From: an uncultured Clostridia bacterium
Lineage (GTDB): Bacteria; Bacillota; Clostridia; UBA1381
Length of the DNA: 49,192 nt
Direction of reading: 5' to 3'
Assembly (NCBI GenBank): GCA_910585485.1
Contig: CAJUEZ010000014.1
Location: 1-49,192, forward strand
Every line of letters begins with the position of its first letter. Position 1 is the first letter of the stretch. A program made the position numbers and the translations under genes. This document shows, piece by piece, positions 8,980-18,332 of the stretch. The notes under the pieces were generated by a model. That model searched no databases, was not told the origin of the DNA, and was given only the letters and a program-made list of their open reading frames with translations.

Positions 8980-9086
8980 GTGTTTTTTTACCTTTTTTCT
9001 ATTATTTACATTTCATTTTACACTAATTCGCCTTACCGGCTCTTTACCGCATGTTTTCCTATGCGCCAAATGTCCGTATAATCAGT

Positions 9087-9108
9087 AAAAGGCTGCCAAA
9101 GGCAGCCT
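9087..9108 (-). terminator. Terminator after the tail-anchored coiled-coil gene
   Basis: Stem GGCTGCC/GGCAGCC (9091-9097 with 9101-9107, loop of 3), then a short U run on the minus strand, 7 bp after the stop codon. Confidence 0.85.
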
Positions 9109-9114
9109 ATAATT

Positions 9115-9939
9115 CTATGAAAGCATCAGTACAATTTCAAGCGCTATGATTATCGCGCTTAAAATGCTGACAACTGTGACTCCGAGAACGCATTTCTTCT
9201 TCAATCTCGCAAAATTTGTTCCAAGATCCGATAATACTTTTTTGGTGTTCATCTGTGAATTTTTAAGATCAAACACGCTGTCATTTAATTTAGAAACTGA
9301 ATTTACAGCTTGTTTTATATCAGATATATTAGTTCCGATTTCATTTACAGAGCGCTTTATATCCGAATAGTTTCTCTCATGATCCCCCATGCGCTGAGTG
9401 TCTTTTACCTCCATAGCGTTAAGCTTTTCTAAAAGATCGCTTATCTTTTTTGAAATGGAGTAAATCTCAGATGAAACCGCGTGAACATTGCTGTCTACCT
9501 CGTCAAACCTATCTGACATATCAGATATTGCCTCACCGACATTTTGTTTCTTTTCAAAATTATCGTCTGACTCATTATCTGCCGTGTTACTGATATTAGC
9601 GTCGCTCTGCATTTTTGCGGAGTCACGTGTGGTTTCAGTTTTTTCGGATTGCTTTGCAAATAGTCCGCCGTTTTCTTTCTTGGACTTAAATTCATCCATT
9701 TTGCTGACAACCGTATCCTTTATATCTCCGGCGGTCTTCTTAAATCTCTCTATAACATTTTGTATATTGATTGTCTCATTGAGATTTATTTTCTGCGTAT
9801 TTTCTACCGGTTCCGCTTCCTCGTCAGCGTCAATTTTTATATCGGAATTTTTCAGAAACTCCTGATATTCCTCCTCTGTACCCGTGTAGAACGCGTCCTG
9901 ACCGTCATATGACTCTATGTTTATATCTTTTTTATTCAT
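9115..9939 (-). CDS. Tail-anchored coiled-coil protein of unknown function, 274 aa
   Basis: I do not recognise a named family. The N-terminal half (1-130) is highly charged, rich in Asp, Glu, Lys and Asn, and probably disordered. Residues about 130-245 show spaced heptads (SDMSDRFDEVDSNV, ISKKISDLLEKL, IGTNISDIKQAV) typical of a coiled coil. A single membrane helix near 251-272, preceded by RLKKK, ends the protein. It is therefore predicted to be a C-terminally anchored protein with its bulk in the cytoplasm. There is no signal peptide. It lies 100 bp after the zinc-ribbon gene in the same direction, with a terminator behind it, so the two may form a unit. A role in membrane-linked scaffolding is only a guess. 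Confidence 0.7.
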   Translation of the reverse strand: MNKKDINIESYDGQDAFYTGTEEEYQEFLKNSDIKIDADEEAEPVENTQKINLNETINIQNVIERFKKTAGDIKDTVVSKMDEFKSKKENGGLFAKQSEKTETTRDSAKMQSDANISNTADNESDDNFEKKQNVGEAISDMSDRFDEVDSNVHAVSSEIYSISKKISDLLEKLNAMEVKDTQRMGDHERNYSDIKRSVNEIGTNISDIKQAVNSVSKLNDSVFDLKNSQMNTKKVLSDLGTNFARLKKKCVLGVTVVSILSAIIIALEIVLMLS

Positions 9940-10039
9940 AATGTCACCCTTTTCCTATGAATTTCCACAAAATATCCGCGCCTACCCCAAGCGCGTTTCA
10001 AGAATTTATCAGTCGTTAAATGATTGATTACTACTCTTA

Positions 10040-10438
10040 TTATTCACTATCGTCACTGTATAACTTTTCACCGCATTTTGAGCAATACACATCATCAACA
10101 TGATTATATGAGCCGCACTCAGAACATCTTACAGTCTCCTTAAGTTCGGCAAGACGTTCTTTTATCTCCAGCATTTCCTCCATAAGAGCGTCTACCTTAC
10201 CGCATTTTTCAGCAAGTTCCTCTGTAATCTCCCCTGTTTTTTCATACTCCTCATAAACAGTTTTTCCCATTTCTGTATATATATCGTTCACCTTGCCTTT
10301 AATCTCACTTATGGCAAATTTAAGTTTGGTCTGATTAACAACGTTATTTGTCTTATCAATAACTGTTTTCGTAAGTTTTACAGCCCCATCCTTCGCTTTG
10401 CTTGCATGAACCTTGATTTTGTCAAGTACTTCTTCCAT
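10040..10438 (-). CDS. Helical protein with C-terminal zinc ribbon, 132 aa
   Basis: Residues 1-100 are charged and helical, likely a coiled coil (MGKTVYEEYEKTGEI and KCGKVDALMEEMLEI are visible). The C-terminus holds a CxxC-x12-CxxC zinc ribbon (CSEC and CSKC, about residues 105-123). It is a cytosolic protein of the loose 'zinc-ribbon domain-containing' type. No enzymatic motif is present. The ATG has an AGGAGAG site. It sits between adhE's terminator and the tail-anchored coiled-coil gene. The pairing of two coiled-coil proteins suggests they could interact, which is inference only. Confidence 0.75.
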   Translation of the reverse strand: MEEVLDKIKVHASKAKDGAVKLTKTVIDKTNNVVNQTKLKFAISEIKGKVNDIYTEMGKTVYEEYEKTGEITEELAEKCGKVDALMEEMLEIKERLAELKETVRCSECGSYNHVDDVYCSKCGEKLYSDDSE

Positions 10439-10565
10439 CTTAATATCTCTCCTCTCGCATTATTTATTCCGATTTTTTTATATTGTTTATATTATATCAT
10501 ATAATATACCGTTTTTTTATGACATTTGTATTATTTTTTCGTTTCATTATGGTATTATACATTAC

Positions 10566-10597
10566 AAAAAGGGAAAAGGGACTGCTTTTGCAGTCCC
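10566..10597 (-). terminator. Terminator of adhE
   Basis: Stem GGGACTGC/GCAGTCCC (10578-10585 with 10590-10597, TTTT loop) is followed on the minus strand by TTTTCCCTTTTT, about 80 bp after the adhE stop. Confidence 0.85.
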
Positions 10598-10675
10598 CGG
10601 ATTGATTGTGGAATACAAGAACTTTATATTCCATAATTATTATATCCCCTTTTACGGAAAATTTCAATAAAATTA

Positions 10676-13255
10676 TCAATCTCCGTATGCCTTTTTCATT
10701 ATTTCCTCAATTTCAGTAACAAGAGGCAACTTCGGATTGGCCGTTGTGCACTGGTCTTCAAAAGCCTTGTTGGCAATATCGCTAACCTTTGACATATACT
10801 CTTCCTTGCTTATTCCGCATTCAGCGAAGCTTGAAGGCTCATTAACCTCTTTCATAAGTTCTTTAATCGCTTTTATAAGACTTTCAACGCCTTCCTTTGT
10901 ATTCTTTGCGGGAAGTCCTAAAAATGCCGCGATTTCCGCATATTTCTCATCCGCCACAAACTTATTATACTTAGGGAATGACACAAACTTTGACGGAGCC
11001 GACGCGTTATACTCAATAACATACGGCAGAAGCACTGCATTAGCGCGTCCGTGCGGCACATGATACTCTCCGCCTATTTTATGTGCGATTGAGTGATTCA
11101 AACCCAAAAACGCATTTGTGAACGCCATGCCCGCGATACAGCTTGCATTGTGCATTTTCTCTCTCGCCTCAGCATCCTCCGCGCCATTTTTGTACGCTCT
11201 CGGAAGGTATTTGAATACTAACTGAATCGCCTTCATCGCAAGACCATCTGTATAATCCGATGCCATAACAGAAACGTACGCTTCAATCGCGTGAGTAAGA
11301 ACATCAAGACCGGTATCAGCCGTTGCTGATTTTGGCAGACTCATTACAAACTGCGGGTCAATAATCGCTACATTAGGAGTTAACTCATAATCCGCCAAAG
11401 GATATTTCATATTGTTTTTCTTGTCTGAAATAACCGCGAAACTTGTTACCTCACTACCCGTTCCCGAAGTTGTAGGAATTGCTACAAGCTGTGCTTTATT
11501 ACGCATTTTCGGGAATTTGAACGCTCTCTTTCTTATGTCAAGGAAACGAAGTCTGAGTGAATTGAAGTCCACATCAGGATGCTCATAGAACAGCCACATA
11601 CCCTTAGCGGCATCCATTGCGCTGCCGCCTCCAAGAGCGATAATAACGTCAGGCTTAAATTCGTCCATCATTCTCGCGCCGCGCTGCACTGTCTCTATTG
11701 ACGGGTCAGGCTCGACATCTGAGAAGATTTCACAATGAACATGATCAGGTCTCTTTCTCAGATAGTATAAAATCTTATCAACATATCCCAAAGACACCAT
11801 TCCCGGGTCTGTTACTATAAATGCTTTTGTTATATTAGGCATTTTCTCCAAATACTGTATTGAGTTATTTTCAAAATAAATCTTATCGGGAACCTTGAAC
11901 CACTGCATATTAACTCTCCTCTTCGCCACTCTCTTCTGATTTATAAGATTGATTGTGGTAACATTTCCGCTGACACTGTTGCCGCCATAGCTGCCACATC
12001 CCAAAGTCAATGACGGCATATTAGTATTATAAATATCTCCGATTGCTCCATGTGATGACGGGGAGTTGACAATTAATCTGCTCGCCTTCATTGTTGAGGC
12101 ATATTTTTGAATAACTTCATCATCATTAGCGTGAATAACCGCGCTGTGTCCCATACCGTGGAACATTACCATTTGTTCGGCTCTTTCTATTCCCTCGTCC
12201 GCGTCCTCTACTATGAAATATGCCAAAACAGGACTTAGTTTTTCTCTTGACAACGGATATTCAGGTCCCACACCTTCAAGCTTTGCAAGAAGAATTTTAG
12301 TGTCGGCAGGAACTTTTACTCCGGCATTTTCAGCAATCCATGCGGCGCTCTTTCCGACGATATCAGGATTTACCGCGCCTTTTTCACTGTTTATGCAGTA
12401 GTCTCCGACTTTCTTAATTTCATCATCTTTTAAGAAGTAACAACCGTACTTCTTCATAAGCTTTTCAAATTTAGACGCAATCGCTTTATCTACAATCGCC
12501 GCCTGTTCAGAAGCACAAATCATACCATTATCAAATGTTTTTGAAAGAATAAGGTCATTTACAGCTTGCTCAAGGTCAGCGCTTTTATGAATATAGCACG
12601 GAACATTACCCGGTCCAACACCCAGCGCCGGCTTACCTGTTGAATATGCCGCTTTTACCATTCCGCTTCCGCCTGTCGCAAGAACTGTTGCAACTCCGGG
12701 ATGATTCATAAGAGCGTTTGTCGCCTCTATAGAAGGATATTCAATCCACTGAATACAATTTTCAGGCGCGCCTGCCGCAACTGCCGCATCAAGCACTACC
12801 TTTGCCGCCGCCACACTACACTGCTGTGCCGAAGGATGGAATCCGAATATAACCGGATTTCTTGATTTTATACATATAAGCGCTTTGAAAAGCGTTGTTG
12901 ATGTAGGATTTGTAACAGGAGTTACACCACATACCACGCCTACAGGCTCAGCGATAATTTCATAATCCTCAAGGTCGTTTTCCGCAATAATTCCAACTGT
13001 TTTTTCGTTCTTGATTGAGTGATACACATACTCAGTCGCAAACATATTTTTTGTGATTTTGTCCTCATATACGCCTCTGCCCGTTTCCTCGACAGCCATT
13101 TTTGCAAGTTCCATATGTTTGTCAAGTCCTGCAAGGGTCATCGCTTTGACTATAGAGTCAATCTTCTCCTGATCAAGCTGCATAAACTCCTCAAGCGCCG
13201 TCTGCGCTTTTTTTACGTAGCCGTCTATCATTTCGTTTACATTAATTTCAGCCAT
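10676..13255 (-). CDS. adhE: Bifunctional acetaldehyde-CoA/alcohol dehydrogenase
   Basis: AdhE reduces acetyl-CoA to acetaldehyde and then ethanol, using two NADH, and so regenerates NAD+ in fermentation. The N-terminal aldehyde dehydrogenase half carries the catalytic Cys C247 in NGMICASE. The C-terminal iron-dependent alcohol dehydrogenase half (from about 450) has GGGSAMDAAK near 542. Its metal-site region is DTGLDVLTHAIEAY near 651, followed by the His-rich stretch NHSIAHKIGGEYHVPHG near 722-738. The length, 859 aa, is close to the family norm, so the fusion is intact. Such proteins form long filaments called spirosomes. It is a single-gene unit with a consensus promoter, a Rex-like operator in the leader and a terminator downstream. 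Control by the NADH sensor Rex is likely. Confidence 0.97.
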   Translation of the reverse strand: MAEINVNEMIDGYVKKAQTALEEFMQLDQEKIDSIVKAMTLAGLDKHMELAKMAVEETGRGVYEDKITKNMFATEYVYHSIKNEKTVGIIAENDLEDYEIIAEPVGVVCGVTPVTNPTSTTLFKALICIKSRNPVIFGFHPSAQQCSVAAAKVVLDAAVAAGAPENCIQWIEYPSIEATNALMNHPGVATVLATGGSGMVKAAYSTGKPALGVGPGNVPCYIHKSADLEQAVNDLILSKTFDNGMICASEQAAIVDKAIASKFEKLMKKYGCYFLKDDEIKKVGDYCINSEKGAVNPDIVGKSAAWIAENAGVKVPADTKILLAKLEGVGPEYPLSREKLSPVLAYFIVEDADEGIERAEQMVMFHGMGHSAVIHANDDEVIQKYASTMKASRLIVNSPSSHGAIGDIYNTNMPSLTLGCGSYGGNSVSGNVTTINLINQKRVAKRRVNMQWFKVPDKIYFENNSIQYLEKMPNITKAFIVTDPGMVSLGYVDKILYYLRKRPDHVHCEIFSDVEPDPSIETVQRGARMMDEFKPDVIIALGGGSAMDAAKGMWLFYEHPDVDFNSLRLRFLDIRKRAFKFPKMRNKAQLVAIPTTSGTGSEVTSFAVISDKKNNMKYPLADYELTPNVAIIDPQFVMSLPKSATADTGLDVLTHAIEAYVSVMASDYTDGLAMKAIQLVFKYLPRAYKNGAEDAEAREKMHNASCIAGMAFTNAFLGLNHSIAHKIGGEYHVPHGRANAVLLPYVIEYNASAPSKFVSFPKYNKFVADEKYAEIAAFLGLPAKNTKEGVESLIKAIKELMKEVNEPSSFAECGISKEEYMSKVSDIANKAFEDQCTTANPKLPLVTEIEEIMKKAYGD

Positions 13256-13271
13256 AATAAGCCCTCCTGAA

Positions 13272-13289
13272 TTGTTTAATAATTCACAT
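13272..13289 (-). promoter_or_regulatory. Candidate Rex operator in the adhE leader
   Basis: TTGTTTAATAATTCACAT matches the Rex consensus TTGTTAA-N4-TTAACAA at 11 of 14 defined positions. It lies between promoter and ribosome site. adhE is a classical Rex target in Clostridia; binding here is inferred. Confidence 0.5.
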
Positions 13290-13293
13290 ACTA

Positions 13294-13335
13294 AAAGATT
13301 GATAAAATTTTATCGTTATTTTTTTATCAATCTTT
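13294..13335. repeat. 14-bp perfect inverted repeat at the adhE transcript start
   Basis: AAAGATTGATAAAA (13294-13307) pairs with TTTTATCAATCTTT (13322-13335). The left arm overlaps a second palindrome, GATAAAATTTTATC (13301-13314). The transcript is expected to begin about 2 nt before the repeat, so it may act as operator DNA or as a 5' RNA hairpin. Confidence 0.7.
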
Positions 13336-13343
13336 ATGCTAAT

Positions 13344-13372
13344 ATTATACGTTATTATCTTTATTATGTCAA
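13344..13372 (-). promoter_or_regulatory. Consensus sigma-A promoter of adhE
   Basis: TTGACA (13372-13367), a 17-nt spacer and TATAAT (13349-13344) on the minus strand. The predicted start near 13337 gives a leader of about 80 nt. Confidence 0.92.
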
Positions 13373-13461
13373 TGACTTTTTTCTTCATTTTTTATTATTT
13401 GTTGATAATAGATAAATAATGTATAATTGATATTCTATTTTTTGGATTGTACTATAATATA

Positions 13462-14118
13462 TTAATTATTATTCAGAAAATTTATATCCGTTATCTTACC
13501 CACTAAGACTACCACATCTGTTTCTTTGAAAACATACTCGGGAGACGGAGATATATTTACGTCATTATCATCAAGCTGATTTTTTATTGCGACTATATTC
13601 ACGCCATACTTTTTACGTACTGATAATTCAGCAATACTCTTCCCTATCCAGTTGTCGGGAACCATACTGTCAGCTATGCTGTACTCGTCTGACAAATCTA
13701 TTATATCCATGAATTTGTCTGATACCAGTCCCGCGGCAGTTTTCACTCCCGCCTCCTGCTCCGGAATTATAACGTTATCCGCTCCGATTTTTTTAAGAAC
13801 TTTTTTATGCTGATTATCTTTTGCCTTGCATACAACTTTTTTTACTCCCAATTCCTTAAGTGAAAGAGTTATCAGCACACTGTCAGTTATATCATGTCCC
13901 ATCGCAACTACAACACAGTCGCAGTTTCTTATTCCCAAAGCCTTCAAGACGCTTTCTTCTTTCGCGTCGCCGCACACTGCCCTCGTGGAATAATCAGCTA
14001 TTAAATTGACTTTTTCCATACATTTATCAACAGCTATAACTTCATATCCCATATTGAAAAGCTTCATTGCGACGGCTGTTCCAAATCTTCCCAAACCAAT
14101 TACTGCAAATATTTTCAT
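13462..14118 (-). CDS. ktrA: Potassium uptake gating subunit, KtrA-like (single RCK)
   Basis: Cytosolic regulatory subunit of a Ktr potassium importer. Residues 1-120 form a Rossmann RCK_N domain with GLGRFGTAVAMKL binding NAD(H) or adenine nucleotide. Residues 135-218 match the RCK_C ligand domain. The length of 218 aa and a single RCK unit fit KtrA rather than the double-RCK TrkA at 16980-18332. It starts 9 bp after the KtrB-like gene ends and has a good ribosome site (AGGAGATAG), so the two form one transcription unit. No clear terminator was seen downstream. KtrA rings open KtrB when ATP is bound (family knowledge). Confidence 0.88.
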   Translation of the reverse strand: MKIFAVIGLGRFGTAVAMKLFNMGYEVIAVDKCMEKVNLIADYSTRAVCGDAKEESVLKALGIRNCDCVVVAMGHDITDSVLITLSLKELGVKKVVCKAKDNQHKKVLKKIGADNVIIPEQEAGVKTAAGLVSDKFMDIIDLSDEYSIADSMVPDNWIGKSIAELSVRKKYGVNIVAIKNQLDDNDVNISPSPEYVFKETDVVVLVGKITDINFLNNN

Positions 14119-14127
14119 AACTATCTC

Positions 14128-15483
14128 CTATCCCACTATGAAATTCCCCTCAGGGTATTTTATACCCTTTGATTTACCTAAACGCGACATAAACGAAACG
14201 CTTATTGTCATTATTCCTACTCTGCCAAAAAACATATATATAATCAGCAATATCTTAGTAAATACAGATGCCGTTTCCGAAATTCCCACCGACAGTCCTA
14301 CAGTGCTGTAAGCTGACGCTATCTCGTACATTGAATCAAGTGTCGGCACATTGTCAACAAAGGCGACAAGCATAGAGCCTGTTACCGTCAGCACAAGCCA
14401 CAGCACTAAAAGAGACATTGCGTGAAGTATCGTTCTGTGTCCTACTCTCCTTCCAAATATAACCACGTCAGGACGTGATTTCATAACAGCGCAAAGCGTC
14501 AGTATAACCAGCGCGAACGTGCCTATTTTTACACCGCCTGCCGTTGAGCCGGAAGCACCTCCTATCATCATGAGGATAATGCCCCACACCTTTGAAAGAG
14601 GCGTTAGATTGCTTTGTCCCACCGAGTCAAAGCCTGCCGTCCTTGTTGTAACGGACTGAAAAAACGATGATAACACTTTTTGCCCAGTCTCGCTTTTTCC
14701 TATCGTTTCAGGATTGTTATATTCAAGAATAAAGTATACCACGCTTCCCAAAACCAGGCATATAACGGTTACTATCAAAACCAATTTGGAATACATGCTC
14801 AGTTTTTTATGCGACCTTTTTTTCAGCACGTCTTCCCACACGATAAATCCGAGTCCGCCGATTATAATAAGCGCGGCAAGAGTAGTCAAAACAAGCGGGT
14901 CATGACTATAAGAAATAACGCTCTGTCCGTCACCTATTATATCAAACCCCGCGTTACAGAAGGCGGATATTGAATGGAAAATACCAAACCATATTCCTTT
15001 AAGAAATCCCACTTTCGGAATAAAGCTAAAAGATAACAGTATTGCCCCGGCAAGTTCAACACATGCCGTTATACACAGTACATGCTTTACAAGCTTTACT
15101 ACACCTTCAAGGCTTTCTATGCCCATAGACTGCGCTATAAGCATTCTGCTCCTGAGTCCTATCTGTTTATTTGACAGCAGGAACGCAAGGCACAAGATTG
15201 TCATAAAGCCTAATCCTCCAAGCTGTATCAGCACAAGAAGAACCGCCTGTCCGAACACGCTGAAATACGTTCCCACGTTTACAAGCGACAATCCTGTCAC
15301 GCATGTAGCTGAAGTTGATGTAAATAAAGCCGTCAAAAACGGTGTTGCCTTGCCCGTTCTTGAAGACATCGGCAGCATCAGCAATAGCGCGCCGACAATT
15401 ATAAGCAAGGCAAATCCCACCGCTATCCGCCTTGCCGTATTTATTCTTTTTCTGAAAAATGTAAACTTTAAAATATTAATCAC
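14128..15483 (-). CDS. ktrB: Potassium-translocating subunit, KtrB-like
   Basis: Integral membrane protein of the TrkH/TrkG/KtrB superfamily, 451 aa, close to KtrB length. Four pore loops each carry the conserved filter glycine: TCVTGLSLV, FCNAGFDIIG, TRTAGFDSVG and YSTVGLSVG. The GGASGSTAGGVKIGT stretch near 320 is the typical mid-pore intramembrane loop. The start codon is GTG with a weak ribosome site; a start downstream is less likely because the N-terminal Arg/Lys segment and first helix fit. It lies 15 bp after the TrkH gene and 9 bp before ktrA. Coupling to Na+ is typical of Ktr but cannot be read here. Confidence 0.88.
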   Translation of the reverse strand: MINILKFTFFRKRINTARRIAVGFALLIIVGALLLMLPMSSRTGKATPFLTALFTSTSATCVTGLSLVNVGTYFSVFGQAVLLVLIQLGGLGFMTILCLAFLLSNKQIGLRSRMLIAQSMGIESLEGVVKLVKHVLCITACVELAGAILLSFSFIPKVGFLKGIWFGIFHSISAFCNAGFDIIGDGQSVISYSHDPLVLTTLAALIIIGGLGFIVWEDVLKKRSHKKLSMYSKLVLIVTVICLVLGSVVYFILEYNNPETIGKSETGQKVLSSFFQSVTTRTAGFDSVGQSNLTPLSKVWGIILMMIGGASGSTAGGVKIGTFALVILTLCAVMKSRPDVVIFGRRVGHRTILHAMSLLVLWLVLTVTGSMLVAFVDNVPTLDSMYEIASAYSTVGLSVGISETASVFTKILLIIYMFFGRVGIMTISVSFMSRLGKSKGIKYPEGNFIVG

Positions 15484-15498
15484 TTCTTTATCTTGCTA

Positions 15499-16941
15499 TT
15501 ATGATTTTTTCCACATATATGGAGAGAATAATATAAGTATCGGATAAAATTCCAATCTGCCCACAAGCATTCCTATAGACAGCACTATCTTTGACAGGAT
15601 AGAAAATTCGGCAAAATTACCGGTTGGTCCCACGCTGCCAAGTCCCGGTCCTATATTATTCACAGTTGCCAACACTGATGTCACGGTTGTCGCAAAATCC
15701 TTATTATCCAAACTGACAATAAGAATTGATAATCCCGTAAATATCATATATACAACAAAATATACCAACACACCGTAAACTATGCCTTTTTCTATTCTTT
15801 TGCCGTCAGCTTTAACTGAGAATACGCTTCTCGGACTGACAGCCTTTTTCACAGCGTTCACAGCAATTTTCATGAGAATGACCACGCGAATCACTTTAAT
15901 TCCACCGCCTGTTGAACCTGCGCATGCCCCTATAAGCATCAGCATCACCAGTATAATCTGAGAGAACATCGGCCATACCGCAAAATCCGCGGTCGCATAT
16001 CCTGTAGTTGTCATGACTGACGAAACCTGGAAGAAAGAATATCTGAATGCGTTCGCAAATGTATGATATATCGGCATTATATTAACGGCTATCAGCACAG
16101 CAGCGCCAAGCATAAACCCAATATACCACTTCACCTCGTCATTGTTTTTCAGATGTGTAAATTTTCGTATCAACATGATATAATACACATTAAAATTCAA
16201 ACCGAACAGCATCATAAATATACCTATAACATAGTCAATATACGCGCTGTTATAATAAGCTATCGAATTGTTTTTTATGCCAAATCCGCCTGTTCCAGCA
16301 CTTCCAAAGGTATGCACAATACTATCAAACAGCGGCATTTTGCCAAGGCGCAATAATATTATTTCGAGAATTGTAAGCGCTATATATATCATATAGAGTA
16401 TACGCGCCGAAAACTGCCACTTGCTTGCAAGCTTGCCTACGACAGGTCCGGGCATCTCAGCGCGCATCATATATGTGGCGCGCGTATCCTTAGATGAAAA
16501 TATCGCCATCGCAAAAACAAGCACACCCATACCGCCGAGCCAATGCGTAAAGCTTCTCCAAAAAAGCAAGCTTTTACTCATTCCTTCCACATTGGCAAGT
16601 ATTGTCGAGCCGGTTGTTGTAAATCCCGAAACAGTCTCAAAGAAACAGTCAATAAAATTCGGAATTTCACGGCTGATATAAAATGGCAGCGCTCCTACTA
16701 TAGATATTACAATCCAGATTAACGCTACAATAACCATTCCCTCTCTTACAAAAAGACTCTTATCTTCGGGAGGTTTTATCGAAACTACGGCGCCGATCGC
16801 AATCGACACTATTATCGGTATAGTATACGCCATTATAATTCCCTCTCCGTAGTATACAGAGAGTCCCATGGGAATCAGCATAGTAGCCGCTACCGCTATT
16901 AAAATACGCCCCATGGTATAGGCTATCATCCTATAATTCAT
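15499..16941 (-). CDS. trkH: Potassium uptake protein, TrkH family
   Basis: A polytopic membrane protein of 480 aa. It has two N-terminal helices before the core, the TrkH rather than KtrB arrangement. Filter segments are FTTTGSTIL, SAGTGGFGI, MTTTGYATA and NNIGPGLGS, and GACAGSTGGGIKV is the intramembrane loop. It imports K+, normally gated by TrkA. The double-RCK trkA lies 38 bp upstream in the same direction, so trkA-trkH and ktrB-ktrA are consecutive. The ATG has a GAAAGGAAAG site. The two transporters share the family fold but are clearly diverged, so this is not a recent tandem duplication. Confidence 0.9.
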   Translation of the reverse strand: MNYRMIAYTMGRILIAVAATMLIPMGLSVYYGEGIIMAYTIPIIVSIAIGAVVSIKPPEDKSLFVREGMVIVALIWIVISIVGALPFYISREIPNFIDCFFETVSGFTTTGSTILANVEGMSKSLLFWRSFTHWLGGMGVLVFAMAIFSSKDTRATYMMRAEMPGPVVGKLASKWQFSARILYMIYIALTILEIILLRLGKMPLFDSIVHTFGSAGTGGFGIKNNSIAYYNSAYIDYVIGIFMMLFGLNFNVYYIMLIRKFTHLKNNDEVKWYIGFMLGAAVLIAVNIMPIYHTFANAFRYSFFQVSSVMTTTGYATADFAVWPMFSQIILVMLMLIGACAGSTGGGIKVIRVVILMKIAVNAVKKAVSPRSVFSVKADGKRIEKGIVYGVLVYFVVYMIFTGLSILIVSLDNKDFATTVTSVLATVNNIGPGLGSVGPTGNFAEFSILSKIVLSIGMLVGRLEFYPILILFSPYMWKKS

Positions 16942-16979
16942 ATACTTTCCTTTCGTATGTTAATAATATCATAAAATAA

Positions 16980-18332
16980 TTATGCCAGCACATCTGTCAG
17001 CGTGGTAAGATGATGTGTTGTTACAACTATGACAGTATCTCCTACCTCAAAAGTGCTGTTTCCATCAGGCAAAAACATTTTATTATGTCTCAGTATTGCC
17101 GCTATAAGAACGTTTTCTTTCATTTTTATCTGAGAAAGCGTTTTACTCGTCAGTTCTGATTCTTTATTTACTATAAACTCCATAGCTTCCGCTTTATTAT
17201 TAACTATTCTGTAAAGAGTTCTCATCTCGGTATCCTGCGCCGATTTCATCGCTCTCGCATATCGGATTATCATATTTGCCGTTATATTTTTAGGTGTGAC
17301 AATGCTATATATACCTGTGTTTTCCATCAAATCCGCAAAAGAAAGCCTGTTTACCTTTGCAACAATTTTATCCACGTTTCTTGATTTCGCATACATGGAT
17401 ATTATCATATTTTCCTCGTCTATGCCTGTAAGCGCGACGACACTGTCAACTCTGTCAATCCCTTCCTCCTCCAGGACATGTCTATCGGTTCCGTCACCGC
17501 ATACCACATCAGCCTTAGGCAGATACTCCGCAAGTTCCTGACAGCGGCTCATGTTGTGCTCAATAATTTTCACTTTCATTCCGCTTTCAATAAGAAGCTT
17601 TGCAAGGTAAAAAGAAATTCTTCCGCCGCCTATTAATATAACGGTTCTTACCTTCTTTTGTATGATTCCTATTTCTTTCATAAACTTTGTCAAATCTCCG
17701 TGAGAAGCCGTTATATGAAGCTTGTCTCCGCCTTTTATAACAAAGTCTCCGTTTGGTATATAAACTTTTCCCTCACGCTGCACAGCGCAAATAAGAACTT
17801 TAATTTTATATTTCTTATAAATTTCATACAGCGCATAATTGCAAAGGGCGCTGTCCTCTCCAACATTAAATTCTATAAGTTCTATGCGTCCCTTAGCAAA
17901 GGTTTCGGCATTTATAGCCACGGGGAATCGTAATATTCTTGATATTTCATCAGCGGTCGCATATTCCGGATTTACAATAAGGTTTATGCCAAGCGCGTCT
18001 CGCATGAAATCAAGCTGTTTAAAATACTCTCTGTTTCTGACTCTTGCGACGCACCTGTTTGCGCCCATTTTCTTTGCCATAACCGAACATAAAGCATTAT
18101 ATTCATCATTGTCTGTAACCGCAATAAACAAGTCAGCCTTCTTTATTTCCGCTTCGCCGAGAATTTCAATATCCGTTCCGCTGCCGTTAATGCACATAAC
18201 GTCAAAAGATTCCTCTATCTTCTCGCATATATGATTTTTTATATCAATAAGGACTATGTTATCTCCCTCATTGGTAAAATCCTCAACCAATTTTCTTCCG
18301 ACTTTACCGCCTCCTACAATTACAACTCTCAT
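16980..18332 (-). CDS. trkA: Trk potassium uptake regulatory subunit TrkA (double RCK)
   Basis: A cytosolic NAD-binding gating subunit of 450 aa with two RCK units. Each has a Rossmann glycine motif (GGGKVGRKL at 7-15; GGGRISFYL near 235) followed by a TrkA_C domain (about 140-220 and 370-450). This is the standard TrkA architecture. Its stop overlaps no neighbour and trkH follows after 38 bp. Its ATG overlaps the gpsA stop by 4 bases (ATGA), so it is translationally coupled to gpsA, an unusual partner. I take that as operon packing rather than shared function. Confidence 0.93.
   Translation of the reverse strand: MRVVIVGGGKVGRKLVEDFTNEGDNIVLIDIKNHICEKIEESFDVMCINGSGTDIEILGEAEIKKADLFIAVTDNDEYNALCSVMAKKMGANRCVARVRNREYFKQLDFMRDALGINLIVNPEYATADEISRILRFPVAINAETFAKGRIELIEFNVGEDSALCNYALYEIYKKYKIKVLICAVQREGKVYIPNGDFVIKGGDKLHITASHGDLTKFMKEIGIIQKKVRTVILIGGGRISFYLAKLLIESGMKVKIIEHNMSRCQELAEYLPKADVVCGDGTDRHVLEEEGIDRVDSVVALTGIDEENMIISMYAKSRNVDKIVAKVNRLSFADLMENTGIYSIVTPKNITANMIIRYARAMKSAQDTEMRTLYRIVNNKAEAMEFIVNKESELTSKTLSQIKMKENVLIAAILRHNKMFLPDGNSTFEVGDTVIVVTTHHLTTLTDVLA

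Noticed and set aside
10497..10679. 60-residue reading frame after adhE
   Set aside because: It runs through the adhE terminator hairpin and has no family resemblance.
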